The notes under the pieces are model-generated. The model did not search any database. It was given only the letters and a program-made list of their open reading frames with translations, and had not been told where the DNA came from. This document shows, in pieces, positions 5,407 to 5,724 of a stretch of 5,724 nucleotides of DNA. This stretch comes from Candidatus Curtissbacteria bacterium RIFCSPLOWO2_01_FULL_37_9 (GTDB taxonomy: Bacteria > Patescibacteriota > Microgenomatia > Curtissbacterales > GWA2-41-24), in contig MFBN01000030.1 of NCBI GenBank assembly GCA_001776425.1, positions 1 to 5,724 of the forward strand. The letters run 5' to 3'. Position 1 is the first letter of the stretch. Every line of letters starts with the position of its first letter. Made by a program: the position numbers and the translations under genes.

Positions 5407-5724
5407 ATGAGTACAGTAATTATTGTTGATAAAAATGATAAGATTTTGGGCTATGCTCCGCTTGATTTATCTCATCATGGAAAAGGTAAACACCATCGGG
5501 CTTTTGTTACTCTGTTATTTAACAATCATAACCGTGTGTTATTGCAAAGGCGCAAACACCGTCTTTTTGACGGATATTGGGATTTGACTGCAATATCTCA
5601 TACGCTAAGAATAAAAGGGATAAATGAAACATATCAGGAGGCATCGGATAGAGCCTTAAAAAAAGAAATGGGAATTGGCCATGTTCCAATTGTTAAAATA
5701 GGTGCTTTTAATTATTTTGCCCGT
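5407..5724 (+). CDS. idi: Type-1 IPP isomerase-like Nudix protein, 3' end beyond the window
   Basis: Only the first 106 codons are present. The sequence aligns well with the N-terminal part of type-1 isopentenyl-diphosphate isomerase, which interconverts IPP and DMAPP. The metal-binding histidines equivalent to E. coli His25, His32 and His69 are H23 and H30 (in LSHHGKGKHHRAF) and H65 (in TAISH). The diphosphate-side strand RVLLQRRKHRLFDGYWD (43-59) is typical. The Nudix helix keeps E74, R82 and E87 (RALKKEMGI), with Lys in place of one Glu as IDI has Tyr. Y103 in FNYFA matches catalytic Tyr104. The essential Cys67 is replaced by Ile (I63), so true isomerase activity is uncertain. The Glu pair (E114/E116 equivalents) lies past the edge. 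The start is 8 bases after the ispH stop, with no Shine-Dalgarno, suggesting co-transcription and coupled translation with ispH. Confidence 0.8.
   Translation, partial: MSTVIIVDKNDKILGYAPLDLSHHGKGKHHRAFVTLLFNNHNRVLLQRRKHRLFDGYWDLTAISHTLRIKGINETYQEASDRALKKEMGIGHVPIVKIGAFNYFAR

Overview
The window is a compact, low-GC bacterial segment with genes packed on alternating strands and very short intergenic gaps. TAA and TGA both act as ordinary stops, so code 11 fits and a TGA-recoding lineage is unlikely. No gene has a convincing Shine-Dalgarno sequence. Where a promoter can be read, the -10 box ends only 10 to 15 nt before the start codon. These traits, together with a four-helix-bundle '23S rRNA intervening sequence' type protein and an isopentenyl phosphate kinase (IPK), suggest a Candidate Phyla Radiation / Patescibacteria genome, perhaps Microgenomates. 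This placement is inference; there is no rRNA or marker gene to settle it.

Layout, left to right: a four-helix-bundle protein (26-424, +); acylphosphatase (487-759, +); a Nudix protein related to isopentenyl-diphosphate isomerase (727-1266, -); a decayed DUF72 (YecE-like) pseudogene (about 1361-1689, +); a trans-type polyprenyl diphosphate synthase (1666-2853, -); IPK (2933-3730, +); a divergent Nudix protein (3711-4292, -); IspH, the last enzyme of the MEP pathway (4382-5398, +); and the first 106 codons of a type-1 IPP-isomerase-like Nudix protein cut by the window edge (5407-5724, +).

From about 1.7 kb to the right edge this is an isoprenoid neighbourhood. IspH makes IPP and DMAPP, IPK phosphorylates isopentenyl phosphate to IPP, an IDI-like protein could balance IPP and DMAPP, and the prenyl synthase condenses them into longer chains. 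IPK belongs classically to the archaeal alternative mevalonate route, so finding it beside a MEP-pathway enzyme is notable. IPK may act here in salvage or in an IP/IPP cycle with one of the Nudix proteins. Both IDI-like proteins lack the catalytic cysteine of characterised type-1 IDI while keeping other parts of its active site.

I found no RNA gene, CRISPR array, insertion sequence or origin. I see no clearly new system. The most useful observations are the DUF72 pseudogene with mappable single-base lesions, the IPK-Nudix-IspH arrangement, the Cys-less IDI-like proteins, and the set of promoters predicting near-leaderless transcripts.
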